Origin: Schlesneria sp.
GTDB lineage: Bacteria; Planctomycetota; Planctomycetia; Planctomycetales; Planctomycetaceae
Length of the DNA: 64,000 bases
Assembly (NCBI GenBank): GCA_028291515.1
Contig: JAQGHU010000063.1
Location: 62,001 to 126,000 of the forward strand
Direction of reading: 5' to 3'
In this document: positions 8,271 through 16,777 of the stretch, one piece after another
How positions within the stretch are numbered: position 1 is the stretch's first letter
Layout: every line of letters starts with the position of its first letter
The notes under the pieces: generated by a model
Databases searched by the model: none
What the model was told of the DNA's origin: nothing
The model's input: only the letters and a program-made list of their open reading frames with translations
Translations under genes and position numbers: made by a program

Positions 8271-9701
8271 TCAACCTTCAATCGGGGGCGCGACGGGGTT
8301 CCTCGCGGGAGTCAGCCGCTCCAGGATCGGCGTCGTGGCGATCGTGGTCACCAGGGCCATCAGGACCATCATCGCGAACAGCGGCGGCGAGATCACTCCC
8401 ATATCGAGCCCGATGTTGAGCACGATCAACTCCATCAGCCCGCGCGTGTTCATCAGGATTCCGAGTGCCGCGGAGGTCCGCCAGTTCAGTCCCGTGAACC
8501 GAGCCGCTACCAAGGTGCCGCCGAACTTGCCCAGCGTGGCGACGAAAATAATCACGCCGCAGAACAGCCAGTCGATCGGTTGCGACAGCAGTCCAATCTG
8601 CGTCCGAGCCCCCGTGAAGGCGAAGAACATCGGCAGCAGCAGGATCGATACGATGTCTTCCAGCTTGTGCCGAAATGATGTCGCCAGCTCGCTGTCATGA
8701 GGGATGATCGCCCCGAGTAGAAATGCGCCGAAGATCGCATGGATCCCGATCGCTTCTGTGATCAGGGCCGAAACCAGGACGGCGATCAAGACCCACGCCG
8801 CCATCGTATTGGACAGGCGTTTTCCTTTTGTCGATTCCAACCAAGCGTGCAACCTCGGCCGAACCACCACGAACATTACCCCAATGTAGGCGGTAGCCAA
8901 CACGATGGTGACGACCGCTCCCTGCAGGTCAGATTGCGTGACTCCGACAACGAACGCCAACAGACACCAGGCCGTGACATCATCCGCCGCGGCACAGCTG
9001 AGAGCGACCACCCCCAACTCGGTCCGCTCCATTTTCATGTCGGTCAGGATTCGCGCCAGGACAGGGAAGGCCGTGATCGCCATCGCGATTCCCAAGAACA
9101 ACGCGAAGCTGGTAAATGTGACCCCCTCCGGTGCGTATCGCGAGTACGCGGCCAAAGCCAAAGCCGCCCCCAGCAGGAAGGGAACCATGATGCTGGCATG
9201 CGAGATCGCCACGGTCGTGTGGGCTCGCTGACGCAACAATTCGGAGTTCAGTTCCAGACCGACCAGGAACATGTACAGGATCACCCCGATCTGCGCCAGC
9301 ACCCCCAGCGTCGGCATGACCGTCGATGGCAGCAGAAACGTGGTGACTTCGGGGGAGATTCGCCCGAGCAGGGACGGCCCCAGCACGATTCCGGCAATCA
9401 CCTCGCCAATGACCCGCGGCTGCCCCAGCTTCTGAAATACGGTCCCGATCACCCGAGCCGTCACCATGATGGTGACGATCGCCAACAAGACCTGCGGGAG
9501 CGTCGAATGCAGATTAGCCTTCTTCGCGACCGGTACCGAGGCTCCCGCGATCGGCTCGGCAATGGTTCGCGCGAACCCCTCGCCAAACGATCGAATCAAG
9601 AAAAACACGCCGACGGCAACCGCCAGCAGGAGCAGGTAGACAATCGTCAGGTGGACAGGGTGGGGTGACTTCGAATCATCAACGGCAGACAGCGGACTCA
9701 A
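8271..9701 (-). CDS. Cation:proton antiporter, CPA2 family
   Basis: A 476-residue polytopic membrane protein. After a first transmembrane helix come FQKLGQPRVIGEVIAGIVLGPSLLG and repeated hydrophobic helices including GIHAIFGAFLLGAIIPHD and a conserved NTRGLMELI segment; these are typical of the Kef/NhaA-fold CPA2 Na+(K+)/H+ exchangers. There is no C-terminal RCK/TrkA-N domain, so it is a transport domain only. The start is a TTG at 9701 preceded by AAGGGTG; no ATG precedes the first helix. A role in pH or cation homeostasis is inferred from the family. Confidence 0.88.
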   Translation of the reverse strand: MSPLSAVDDSKSPHPVHLTIVYLLLLAVAVGVFFLIRSFGEGFARTIAEPIAGASVPVAKKANLHSTLPQVLLAIVTIMVTARVIGTVFQKLGQPRVIGEVIAGIVLGPSLLGRISPEVTTFLLPSTVMPTLGVLAQIGVILYMFLVGLELNSELLRQRAHTTVAISHASIMVPFLLGAALALAAYSRYAPEGVTFTSFALFLGIAMAITAFPVLARILTDMKMERTELGVVALSCAAADDVTAWCLLAFVVGVTQSDLQGAVVTIVLATAYIGVMFVVVRPRLHAWLESTKGKRLSNTMAAWVLIAVLVSALITEAIGIHAIFGAFLLGAIIPHDSELATSFRHKLEDIVSILLLPMFFAFTGARTQIGLLSQPIDWLFCGVIIFVATLGKFGGTLVAARFTGLNWRTSAALGILMNTRGLMELIVLNIGLDMGVISPPLFAMMVLMALVTTIATTPILERLTPARNPVAPPIEG

Positions 9702-9859
9702 TGGGCACCCTTCTGCAGCGGCAGTCTTGGCGAGCGACTTCGAAGCCGTCGCTGGAATCGTTTAGAAACGTTTAAAAGATTCTAGCCGCGACGCGGCCGA
9801 TTTCCATCGGCGGGTGGCCAAGCTTCAGCCTGGTGAGGACGCCGGTTGGGCTCTTCGAA

Positions 9860-10180
9860 TTACGTCTCACGATTATCTAGGCCTTTGATCAGGCCAGAAA
9901 GCATCCGGCTAATTTCTTCCAAGTGGCCCTTGAGGTCGACGTGAGTCGCATCGTCAATCAGATTTCGACGGCGCGCAATTCCAAAGAAGTGTCTTCGGTC
10001 TGGCTTTGTAAAGCGGCCATTCCCTTCAGCGATATTGGCAGAGATGGAGACCGCGGCTCGATTGAGCTGATCGACAAGAAAGCCGTAGCCGCGGGTGAAT
10101 AGTTCAGTCCGCTGGCAAATGACATCTGCGAAGTCGACTGACTTCTGATAGACAACGAGCTTCTCAAAGGCGAACGCCAT
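9860..10180 (-). CDS. S23-type four-helix-bundle protein with probable internal deletion
   Basis: A 106-residue protein beginning MAFAFEKLVVYQKSVDFAD. The block FLVDQLNRAAVSISANIAEG followed by NGRFTKPDRRHFFGIA and the C-terminal EEISRMLSGLIKGLDNRE are hallmarks of the S23/Avd-like four-helix-bundle family. Family members usually carry a further stretch of about 15 residues (a GSVxECxPLLELA-type segment) after FFGIAR. Here FFGIA is followed directly by RRRNLIDD, so most of one helix appears to be missing in frame. The function of solitary members is unknown; relatives serve as accessory proteins of diversity-generating retroelements. A hairpin repeat and tRNA-Pro lie just upstream. Confidence 0.8.
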   Translation of the reverse strand: MAFAFEKLVVYQKSVDFADVICQRTELFTRGYGFLVDQLNRAAVSISANIAEGNGRFTKPDRRHFFGIARRRNLIDDATHVDLKGHLEEISRMLSGLIKGLDNRET

Positions 10181-10197
10181 TTGGTGCTCATAAAAAA

Positions 10198-10281
10198 AGA
10201 GAAGGAGAGTGGAAAGTAGAGAGTAGACCGAGGAGAGCGGGTTAGGCCTTCATCTTGTCTACTTTCTCCGCTCTCCTCTCT
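10198..10281. repeat. Purine-rich inverted repeat upstream of the S23 gene
   Basis: The arm at 10198-10220 (AGAGAAGGAGAGTGGAAAGT...) is imperfectly inverted at 10258-10281. The intervening bases repeat GAGAG and GTAGA words with a short irregular period. It occupies the whole gap between the S23 start and the tRNA-Pro terminator. It could be a leader hairpin or the end of a small mobile unit. Confidence 0.6.
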
Positions 10282-10282
10282 A

Positions 10283-10305
10283 TTTTTTCGCCTGAGGCGA
10301 AAAAA
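10283..10305. terminator. Rho-independent terminator of tRNA-Pro
   Basis: A perfect stem TTTTTTCGCC-TGA-GGCGAAAAAA lies directly 3' of tRNA-Pro on the minus strand. A-tract and T-tract on either side make it a textbook intrinsic terminator working in both directions. Confidence 0.85.
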
Positions 10306-10306
10306 T

Positions 10307-10380
10307 CGGGATGACAGGATTCGAACCTGCGACTTCCTGGTCCCAAACCAGGCGCTCTAGCCAAGCTGAGCTACATCCCG
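10307..10380 (-). tRNA. tRNA-Pro (anticodon TGG)
   Basis: A 74-nt cloverleaf on the minus strand. The acceptor stem CGGGATG pairs with CATCCCG, the D-arm has AGCTCAGCTTGGCTAGAGC, the anticodon stem CCTGG/CCAGG holds the loop TTTGGGA (anticodon TGG), and the T-arm contains GGTTCGAATCC. The 3' CCA is not encoded. An intrinsic terminator follows immediately. Confidence 0.96.
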
Positions 10381-10456
10381 CTCGTGTGGGCGACAGTCTA
10401 GGAGGAGTGTCGCACTTCGTCAACAGCTTCGGCAAAAGTCTTCTTGCCCGAGAAGA

Positions 10457-10480
10457 GACGCGTTCCACGTGGAACGCGTC
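10457..10480. other. parS: parS-like centromere site
   Basis: A 24-bp perfect palindrome whose centre is GTTCCACGTGGAAC. This matches the widely conserved chromosomal parS core GTTNCACGTGNAAC at every fixed position. It lies 57 bases beyond the parB stop codon, between parB and tRNA-Pro. ParB binds such sites and spreads from them to organise the origin region. The match is direct; binding is inferred. Confidence 0.85.
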
Positions 10481-10537
10481 GTTTGGGTAAGATTGAGCCG
10501 AGACAATCAATACTCCATTTACTCCACAAACACTGGG

Positions 10538-11458
10538 TCAGGCCGCTCGGTGCAACTGCCCGACGATCCGTTCGAAGTCATCCGTCGACTGGAAGTCGAT
10601 GATGATCTTTCCCTTGTCCTTGGCGGACAGCTTGATTTCCACGGCCGCTCCCAGCCAGTCTCGCAATTGATCTCGCAGGCTGAGGACATGGGGGGTGAGT
10701 TCGACGACGGCAGTTTCCGACTTTGGCTTCTTCCCCTTCATGGGCAGGACATCGCCGGATTCGGTCAGCAGTTGACGGACCGCTTCTTCGGTCTTGCGAA
10801 CCGAGAGGTGTTCCTTCTGGATTCGCTGGCACATCGCGACCTGCTGGTCGTGATCCTTCAGCGACAACAACGACTTGGCGTGACCGCCCGAGATCTTGTC
10901 GGAGAGCAGATCGCTCTTCACCGCTTCGGGCAGTTCCAGCAGCCGCAGCATGTTGCTGACCGTCGACCGATCAAGGCTCAGCCGGCGTGACAGGTCTTCG
11001 ATCGAACACTGGAACCGGTTGACGTAGTCCTGGAAGGCAGTCGCCTTTTCGAGGACGTTCAGGTCCTGACGTTTCAGGTTTTCTTCGAGGGCGACTTCGC
11101 TGACCTGCTGGTCCGTCAGTTCGAGAACGCGGCAGGGAATCTCCTGCAGACCGGCCTTCTTGGCGGCGATCAGGCGGCGTTCACCAGCGATCAACTGGTA
11201 TCCGCCCCCGGCTGTCCGGACGAGAATCGGCTGCAACACGCCATGCTGGCGAATGCTGTCGACCAGTTCATTCAGGGCGGTCTGGTCGAATTCTTGCCGA
11301 GGCTGGAACGGATTGCGATCAATCAGGTCGACGTGAATCACAGACTGGTCGCCAGCGGAGACCCCGTCCGTATCGTTCATCGCCCCTGTGCCCATCAACG
11401 CGTTCAGTCCGCGGCCCAGTCGTCGCCGTGACGGTTCCTGGATACCAGAGTCATCCAT
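10538..11458 (-). CDS. parB: Chromosome-partitioning protein ParB
   Basis: A 306-residue DNA-binding CTPase-type ParB/Spo0J protein for chromosome segregation. The start at 11458 has AAGGAAGAG upstream and gives the family N-terminus with RRRLGRGLNALMG. IHVDLIDRNPFQPRQEF opens the N-terminal domain, and the GERR motif sits at residues 92-95 (LIAGERRLIAAKKAG). A helix-turn-helix follows at about 150-175 (LSRRLSLDRSTVSNMLRLLE), and the C-terminus is a basic dimerisation region. No parA partner lies in the window, so the usual parAB pair is split. A parS-like palindrome lies just beyond the 3' end. Confidence 0.94.
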   Translation of the reverse strand: MDDSGIQEPSRRRLGRGLNALMGTGAMNDTDGVSAGDQSVIHVDLIDRNPFQPRQEFDQTALNELVDSIRQHGVLQPILVRTAGGGYQLIAGERRLIAAKKAGLQEIPCRVLELTDQQVSEVALEENLKRQDLNVLEKATAFQDYVNRFQCSIEDLSRRLSLDRSTVSNMLRLLELPEAVKSDLLSDKISGGHAKSLLSLKDHDQQVAMCQRIQKEHLSVRKTEEAVRQLLTESGDVLPMKGKKPKSETAVVELTPHVLSLRDQLRDWLGAAVEIKLSAKDKGKIIIDFQSTDDFERIVGQLHRAA

Positions 11459-11595
11459 GATCTCTTCCTTGCATATAAAAACACTCCCGCACCCAAGAGC
11501 GTCCTGGGCTTGGAGCATATCGAATTGGCGAGGGGGGAATTGAGGCCGGGAATGTACTCGCGACCCCCCAGATTCGACAAGACGAAATTCGTGGA

Positions 11596-13254
11596 TCAGT
11601 TGCGGAAGGGTGTGAGTTCTAGAATGCGTCTGCTATCCCCCGTGCCATCGAGCGCAACCAAACTGCTTGTCCTAATTTGAACTCGCTTAATTGTGCTAGG
11701 GCCGGAGAAACTGTTGAAGAGTCCACTGATCGGCAGACTACGAACCAAGAACGTTGGTCGCGGCTGCGGTGATCTGCCGGCATCGGCATCGTTAGTGGGG
11801 ACCGCCAATGGGATCCCGTTCGCCCTGAGGTTAAATACGATTTCAGGAGCTGCATAGACGTAGGCAATTGCTTCGTCTCCTGGAAAGCCTGCGCTCATCG
11901 TGATCTGGCGCATCTCGTTTGCGAATTCGGTCGACTGCCGTGCAACTGTCGTGTGATCCTCCCAAGCGCAGCTGGTCCCCAGCTGGCATCGCGTCATAAT
12001 CGCAACGACGAGCCAGATGGCAATTGAGGCCTCCACCCATTGGGGCGTCCATTGCTGATCGTTCCGGACGGATTTCAAGGCGAAGATTAGGCGGCTGTTG
12101 ATTGCACACTGGACAATGAATCCAGCACCCAGCCAAGCCGCCAGCATCCAAGGCATGACCAGCCGCGGGTACGGGTGATAACACGGTGTCGCCACGGTTA
12201 AGCCGCAGATCCAAGCCAGTAGAGCCCAGTTGACACCGCTCGTTGCCAGTTTCAGTTGTAGGCAATAGCAGGCCAGGCAGGTCGCGAACGTCCCCAATAG
12301 AAGCACGATGACCGGTAGCCATCCCATCCAACTCGGAGACAGATAGCTTGTGAATTGATTTGCGGTAGCTACTGTCCACCCTTCAACGATAGGCCTGAAC
12401 GGCCCATCATAGAAGGCAATGTGATCCAGCTGCCGCGCGGTATTGGTAGACCACTTGGCGAACCCTTCAATGTACTGTTTGTGGTTCGAAGCGACGGCAC
12501 CGTACCCACCATGCTTCTGTAAGCCGATCAGGACGGGCGACCACAGCAGGAATGACAGGCCCCCCACCATGAGCCAGCGTTTGGCGACCTGCAGAAGCTG
12601 ACGTTCCCCTCGAAGCAGAGTCGCCTGCCAGGCCACCCCACCCGACAGTCCGACGGCAAGTGGTAACCAGCCGTTGTACTTGGTCCACCAAGCGAGCGCG
12701 GTAAACAAGGCGGCAAGGATGATCGATCGACGCGTCCCCGTCTGCAGCGCCTGCCAGGTGAAATAGACTCCCCACAGGATGAACAGGCAGACCGGAACGT
12801 CCGTCAGAGCCGCTCGGCTGTAAGACGAATGAAAGTCGCTCGCTGCCACGAACCACGCCGAGACGATCCCGGCGCTTGGTCCGAACCACCGTCGGCCCAC
12901 CCACCACATCGACGGGATCATGGCCAGCCCGGCGATCAGTGACGGGATCATGGGAATGAATCCGGTCGGACGGATACCGCACAATGAGGCGATGATCATC
13001 GTCCATTCAATCGCCGCGGGAAGCAGCGGCGGAGCGTACAGGTGGCGGGCGGGATACTCGTAGCCCTCCTCGGCACCGAACCAGAAGTTCGAGGCGTAGA
13101 CTCCCTCGTCAAAGTGCTCGATCGCCATTCGACTTGGATAGCCCAGACGCAGGATCGCACCGAACAGGATGGCACCGGCCAGGCAGAGAAGTTCGGCTCG
13201 CGCGGGGCGGGATTGCTCGGAGAGGGGAAGCGATGGCGGCATGGCCACGATCAT
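11596..13254 (-). CDS. GT39/PMT-like membrane glycosyltransferase
   Basis: About 552 residues, with many transmembrane helices. The early motif HFDEGVYASNFWF with acidic residues in the first luminal loop, RHLYAPPLLPAAIEW, and the later SRAALTDVPVCLF resemble the dolichyl-phosphate-mannose protein mannosyltransferase superfamily (PMT_2/ArnT-like), which moves sugars from polyprenyl-phosphate donors outside the membrane. The acceptor is unknown. Alternative starts at 13254 and 13242 differ by four residues. The gene is transcribed away from the TPR gene at 13401. Confidence 0.72.
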   Translation of the reverse strand: MIVAMPPSLPLSEQSRPARAELLCLAGAILFGAILRLGYPSRMAIEHFDEGVYASNFWFGAEEGYEYPARHLYAPPLLPAAIEWTMIIASLCGIRPTGFIPMIPSLIAGLAMIPSMWWVGRRWFGPSAGIVSAWFVAASDFHSSYSRAALTDVPVCLFILWGVYFTWQALQTGTRRSIILAALFTALAWWTKYNGWLPLAVGLSGGVAWQATLLRGERQLLQVAKRWLMVGGLSFLLWSPVLIGLQKHGGYGAVASNHKQYIEGFAKWSTNTARQLDHIAFYDGPFRPIVEGWTVATANQFTSYLSPSWMGWLPVIVLLLGTFATCLACYCLQLKLATSGVNWALLAWICGLTVATPCYHPYPRLVMPWMLAAWLGAGFIVQCAINSRLIFALKSVRNDQQWTPQWVEASIAIWLVVAIMTRCQLGTSCAWEDHTTVARQSTEFANEMRQITMSAGFPGDEAIAYVYAAPEIVFNLRANGIPLAVPTNDADAGRSPQPRPTFLVRSLPISGLFNSFSGPSTIKRVQIRTSSLVALDGTGDSRRILELTPFRN

Positions 13255-13400
13255 ACTGGTCCAAGCCGAGATGACCAATCGAGCCTTGCTTCATCCCAGC
13301 TTCCTGAGTGGGAACGATTGGATCGCGAGCCGCTCCCGTCTATGATACTGGAGTTGAACGAATCGATCTGAATCCATGCTCCCGCCGAAAGCTGAATGCG

Positions 13401-13724
13401 ATGCCGACGCACGACGAACTGTACGACGAAGCGATCCGACTGAAAGACCAGGGGAACCTCGACGAAGCCGCGACGAAGTTGTTGGCGATTGTGGCCGAGG
13501 TTCCGACCCACTCCCTGTCGCATTCCGCCCTGGCCGTGGTGATGCAGAAGCTCGGCAAGTTCGACGAAGCGATCGCTCACGCGAAGAAGGTCGTGGAACT
13601 GGAACCAAACGACCCGTTCTCTTTCGCCCAGCTCTCCGTGATCTGCCAACGCTGCGGCCGCATCACCGAAGCCGAAGACGCACTCGCCCGCAACCAGACG
13701 ATGAGTGCCCAGCGCCGCCATTGA
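13401..13724 (+). CDS. Small tetratricopeptide-repeat protein
   Basis: A 107-residue protein made almost wholly of TPR helices: DELYDEAIRLKDQGNLDEAA, SALAVVMQKLGKFDEAIAHA and SFAQLSVICQRCGRITEAED each match the W/L-G-Y-A-P spacing of a TPR unit. It has no signal peptide or other domain, so it is probably a cytoplasmic protein-binding adaptor. A longer upstream reading is possible, but the N-terminus MPTHDELYDEA is the natural start. Confidence 0.8.
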   Translation: MPTHDELYDEAIRLKDQGNLDEAATKLLAIVAEVPTHSLSHSALAVVMQKLGKFDEAIAHAKKVVELEPNDPFSFAQLSVICQRCGRITEAEDALARNQTMSAQRRH

Positions 13725-13741
13725 TTCTCTTCCGGAGTGGG

Positions 13742-13755
13742 GGGACGTAAGTCCC
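13742..13755. terminator. Short hairpin after the TPR gene
   Basis: GGGAC-GTAA-GTCCC lies 18 bases beyond the TPR stop, in a gap between convergent genes. The stem is short and no clear U-tract follows, so it may equally be an extragenic palindrome. Confidence 0.35.
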
Positions 13756-13842
13756 TGGTCCTTCTTCAGGCGTGAGCCCTACTGATGGCGCGGATCTCCT
13801 TGGAAGCCCGAGTTGATTCAACGCGGCTGGCCTTTCGTCGAT

Positions 13843-14241
13843 TCAGCGCGTCAAAATGATCACCCACCCAAGATACGCGGTTTCCACCAAGAGCGTGAAT
13901 GCGGCGGCGACCAGTGGGGTCGACATGTTGGAATCACGGAACCAGAAGTGGGCGGCGAAGCTGCCTGCGTATGGGGCACCGTAATAGACGAATCCCGCGC
14001 TGATGGTCCCGAATACCAAGATGTCGGCGGCAGTGGTCATGGACGATGTACACAGGGCGTAGGTCAGCCACGCCACGCTTGGGATTAAACCCAAGCGTCC
14101 CACTTTTTCAGACAGCGCTAAGGAGTCAAACAAAGCGGCTTGATATTTGTGGTCGCGTCGGAGCACTTGCCGCTCCTCACGCAGTCGTTCTTCCTCGCGA
14201 TCCAGCCGGTCGCGCAATGCCTGCATGTCTACTTCGGTCAT
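13843..14241 (-). CDS. Small membrane protein with N-terminal coiled coil
   Basis: A 132-residue protein not recognised as a named family. Residues 1-35 are highly charged and heptad-like (RDRLDREEERLREERQVLRR), predicting a cytoplasmic coiled coil. Three hydrophobic stretches follow: LGLIPSVAWLTYALC, TAADILVFGTISAGFVYYGA and LVAAAFTLLVETAYLGWVII. It may be an accessory or oligomerising membrane protein; nothing nearby fixes its role. Confidence 0.6.
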   Translation of the reverse strand: MTEVDMQALRDRLDREEERLREERQVLRRDHKYQAALFDSLALSEKVGRLGLIPSVAWLTYALCTSSMTTAADILVFGTISAGFVYYGAPYAGSFAAHFWFRDSNMSTPLVAAAFTLLVETAYLGWVIILTR

Positions 14242-14357
14242 GACAGTCGCCCCAAAGTGGGAGCACCTGGAAGTCGCCGTGACCGATCAGTATTGAGTTT
14301 CGCAGGCTCGCTGACAAGCAGATTGTCGCGAAGGTTGGCCCAGCGAAGCAGGTCCGC

Positions 14358-15179
14358 CTATCGCCGCTGCGGGAAATCGTCTTTCATCCAATTCGTGGAT
14401 TCGACTCGGCCGCCTGCCGCGGGAGCATCCCAGCCTTCATCGAAATCGCTCAGCTTCGCGGATCCCGCGGAGCTCGTCGCTGGAGGAGGTGGGTCGTTGA
14501 TGTCGTCGAGTGGTAGCGGTTCGCCCTCGGCCAGAGGAACGCGACCTCGTGTTTCGATGGTCCCTGGTGCGACCCGCACCAAGTGGGTGGCGTCGAAAAT
14601 TCGCTCATCCGCGGTTGTCAGTTTCGCGTTCAAGACCAGCTGCTCATGCTGAGACGGATGATCGAGTTTGACTGTGAACTGGTAACCGGCACCGGTCAGA
14701 CCGCGAGTCCATTTGCTGCGGCACTCTTCCGCGGTGAAACTCCATTGTCCGACTTGCCGTGCTTGCTCGGGCAGACTGGGATCGATCAGCGTGAGCTGGA
14801 CCGTGCCCGGCAGTTTGATGATTTCGCTGTCGTCATCGACCAGTGCAATGTACGCAACTAGGGCATCATCACCCGGTCGTTCGTCGCGGTTCAAGCCGCC
14901 AGATAAAAGAGAATTGATCTGCAGCTTGCTGGCACGGACCAGTGATTCGGTGTATTCGGCAGCAACGACCCGCTTGCCGGATCGAGCGAGTTCTGCTCGC
15001 AGTTGCTCGGCTTCTCGGCGAGACCGCGCGAGCTCGGTTTGAGTGGCGTCAGCGCGCCGTTCGACTTCGACCAAATGCTCCTGCTGCTCACGAAGGCGGG
15101 CCTGCAACAGGTCCGGTTTGGCCCGTCCCAGGCATCCACAGAGCATCAGAGCCGACATCCATGTCAGCGCGCGTCGCAT
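14358..15179 (-). CDS. Probable lipoprotein with coiled-coil region
   Basis: A 273-residue protein. The start at 15179 (MRRALTWMSALMLCGCLG) is favoured by GGAG nine bases upstream and gives a signal peptide ending in a lipobox-like LCGC. A coiled coil of about 50 residues follows (REQQEHLVEVERRADATQTE...), then a beta-rich domain with VQLTLIDPSLPEQARQVGQW, and a Pro/Asp-rich tail. The general shape matches planctomycete envelope lipoproteins of unknown function. Confidence 0.65.
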   Translation of the reverse strand: MRRALTWMSALMLCGCLGRAKPDLLQARLREQQEHLVEVERRADATQTELARSRREAEQLRAELARSGKRVVAAEYTESLVRASKLQINSLLSGGLNRDERPGDDALVAYIALVDDDSEIIKLPGTVQLTLIDPSLPEQARQVGQWSFTAEECRSKWTRGLTGAGYQFTVKLDHPSQHEQLVLNAKLTTADERIFDATHLVRVAPGTIETRGRVPLAEGEPLPLDDINDPPPPATSSAGSAKLSDFDEGWDAPAAGGRVESTNWMKDDFPQRR

Positions 15180-15282
15180 TCGATCCATCTCCATTACGCA
15201 CAACCGCCGCCCAGGCGGAGAGACCGGGCGGCGGGAGCATAGTCATTTTTGTCCGTTTTGGACAACAGCAGATCGCTCCCGA

Positions 15283-15894
15283 TCAGGTTGCGGCGTTGCC
15301 TGGCAGTGCTGGCAGCTTTTCCAGAACCGAGTCAATCAGGCCGTAACCCTTGGCTTCTTCGGCAGACATAAAATTGTCTCGATCCGTGTCCGCTTCGATC
15401 TTATCCAAGGTTTGACCGGTGTGCTTCAGCATCAATTCGTTCATCCGGCGCTTGGTCCGCAGAACTTCCTTGGCGTGAATTTCCAGTTCAACGGCCGTTC
15501 CCTGCATCCCCGCCAATGGCTGGTGAATCATGATTCGGCTGTTGGGCAGAGCGAACCGCTTCCCCTTCGTGCCGGCGGTCAGCAGCATCGCACCCATGCT
15601 GGCACACTGCCCGAGGCAATAAGTGGCGACGCTGCAGGACAGGAATTGCATCGTGTCATAGATCGCCATCCCCGAGGTGATCGAACCACCAGGGCTGTTG
15701 ATGTACATGTGGATGTCTGACTTGCCGTCTTCGAACTGCAGGTACAGCAACTGGGCGACGATGCTGTTCGCAACGTCGTCGTTAATGGCGCTGCCGAGCA
15801 GAATGATGCGGTCGCGCAACAGGCGACTATAGATATCCATGGCCCGCTCTTCGCGGCCACTCTTTTCAATCACAAAAGGAACAAGTGAGGTCAT
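15283..15894 (-). CDS. clpP: ATP-dependent Clp protease proteolytic subunit (first paralogue)
   Basis: A 203-residue ClpP serine protease subunit. The catalytic triad is visible: S99 in QCASMGAM, H124 in MIHQP and D173 in TDRDNF. The [20 protein letters not shown] block that lines the handle region is conserved. It forms tetradecameric barrels that degrade substrates unfolded by ClpX or ClpA. It is the distal gene of the tig-clpP-clpP order, 61 bases after the other paralogue, so the two may assemble into a mixed barrel. Confidence 0.94.
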   Translation of the reverse strand: MTSLVPFVIEKSGREERAMDIYSRLLRDRIILLGSAINDDVANSIVAQLLYLQFEDGKSDIHMYINSPGGSITSGMAIYDTMQFLSCSVATYCLGQCASMGAMLLTAGTKGKRFALPNSRIMIHQPLAGMQGTAVELEIHAKEVLRTKRRMNELMLKHTGQTLDKIEADTDRDNFMSAEEAKGYGLIDSVLEKLPALPGNAAT

Positions 15895-15955
15895 CGCAGA
15901 CTCGCTGTCATAGTATTAGAAATTTGTTGAAATGACGCTGATGTGTCGGCGAACC

Positions 15956-16576
15956 TCAGGGAGTTTTCACCTTCGCCGGATTCGTCAGGATCTCATCGAC
16001 CAGCCCGTATTCTTTGGACTGCATCGCATTCAAATAGCGATCGCGTCCCGTGTCTTTCGCAATGACTTCGACTGGCTGGCCAGTGTGGCCTGCGAGGATG
16101 TGATTCAGCACATCACGCGTTTCCAGGATTTCTTTGGCTTGAATCTCGATATCCGAGACCTGGCCGCCGACTTCACCGAACGGCTGATGGATCATCATTT
16201 TCGCATGCGGAAGAATGAACCGTTTTCCCTTGCCCCCACCGGCAATCAGGATCGCTCCACCGCTGGCCGCGATACCGACGCAATAGGTGGCGACGTTGCA
16301 CTGCACGAACTGCATTGTGTCATAAATCGCCATCGTCGCGGTCACTGAACCACCGGGCGAATTGATGTAGAAATGAATGTCTTGGTGTTTGTTCTCAGAT
16401 TGCAAATACAGCAACTTCATCACGATGACGTTCGCACTCGCATCGTGAATAGGACCATCCAGAAAGATGATTCGATTTTCCAGGAGCAGATCGCCAATAC
16501 CCATCTGACGCTGGCGCGAATAGTCCCGCGCGGCATTGGCCATGGGCTGGAACGAACGAGACAGCGAATCCAGCAT
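15956..16576 (-). CDS. clpP: ATP-dependent Clp protease proteolytic subunit (second paralogue)
   Basis: A 206-residue ClpP. The triad is S105 in IAASGGAI, H130 in MIHQP and D179 in TGRDRY. The residue after the nucleophile is Gly instead of the usual Met, and GGGKGKRFILPHAK also departs from the standard form. The N-terminus is about ten residues longer than its neighbour's. Tandem divergent clpP genes are known in several phyla and often form hetero-oligomers; that is inferred here. A hairpin separates it from tig upstream. Confidence 0.92.
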   Translation of the reverse strand: MLDSLSRSFQPMANAARDYSRQRQMGIGDLLLENRIIFLDGPIHDASANVIVMKLLYLQSENKHQDIHFYINSPGGSVTATMAIYDTMQFVQCNVATYCVGIAASGGAILIAGGGKGKRFILPHAKMMIHQPFGEVGGQVSDIEIQAKEILETRDVLNHILAGHTGQPVEVIAKDTGRDRYLNAMQSKEYGLVDEILTNPAKVKTP

Positions 16577-16715
16577 TCAGAACCTCTCAACACTAGGGCC
16601 AAAAGAACCTGCTTGGGCGGCACGGACCGAAGAAAACCCAGAATTAGCAGGTCCGCCGGAAGAGTACGCGCCAGGACGCTTCCAGACAAGGCTGACCAGC
16701 GGTTCCACAAACGAA

Positions 16716-16743
16716 TACGGCCGACTGCAGGCAGTCGGCCGTA
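16716..16743. terminator. Perfect hairpin between tig and clpP
   Basis: A 28-base perfect inverted repeat (arms TACGGCCGACTGC and GCAGTCGGCCGTA with AG between) lies 35 bases after the tig stop on the minus strand. It is a likely terminator or attenuator, so the clpP pair probably has its own promoter in the 200-base gap. The downstream U-tract is weak. Confidence 0.65.
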
Positions 16744-16777
16744 GACAAGGGCAATTTATGCGAGCAAACTAAGAGGC

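Noticed and set aside
8739-9668. A 309-codon open frame antisense to the antiporter
   Set aside because: Composition is dominated by Gln/Arg/Asp/His, typical of the complement of a membrane protein gene.
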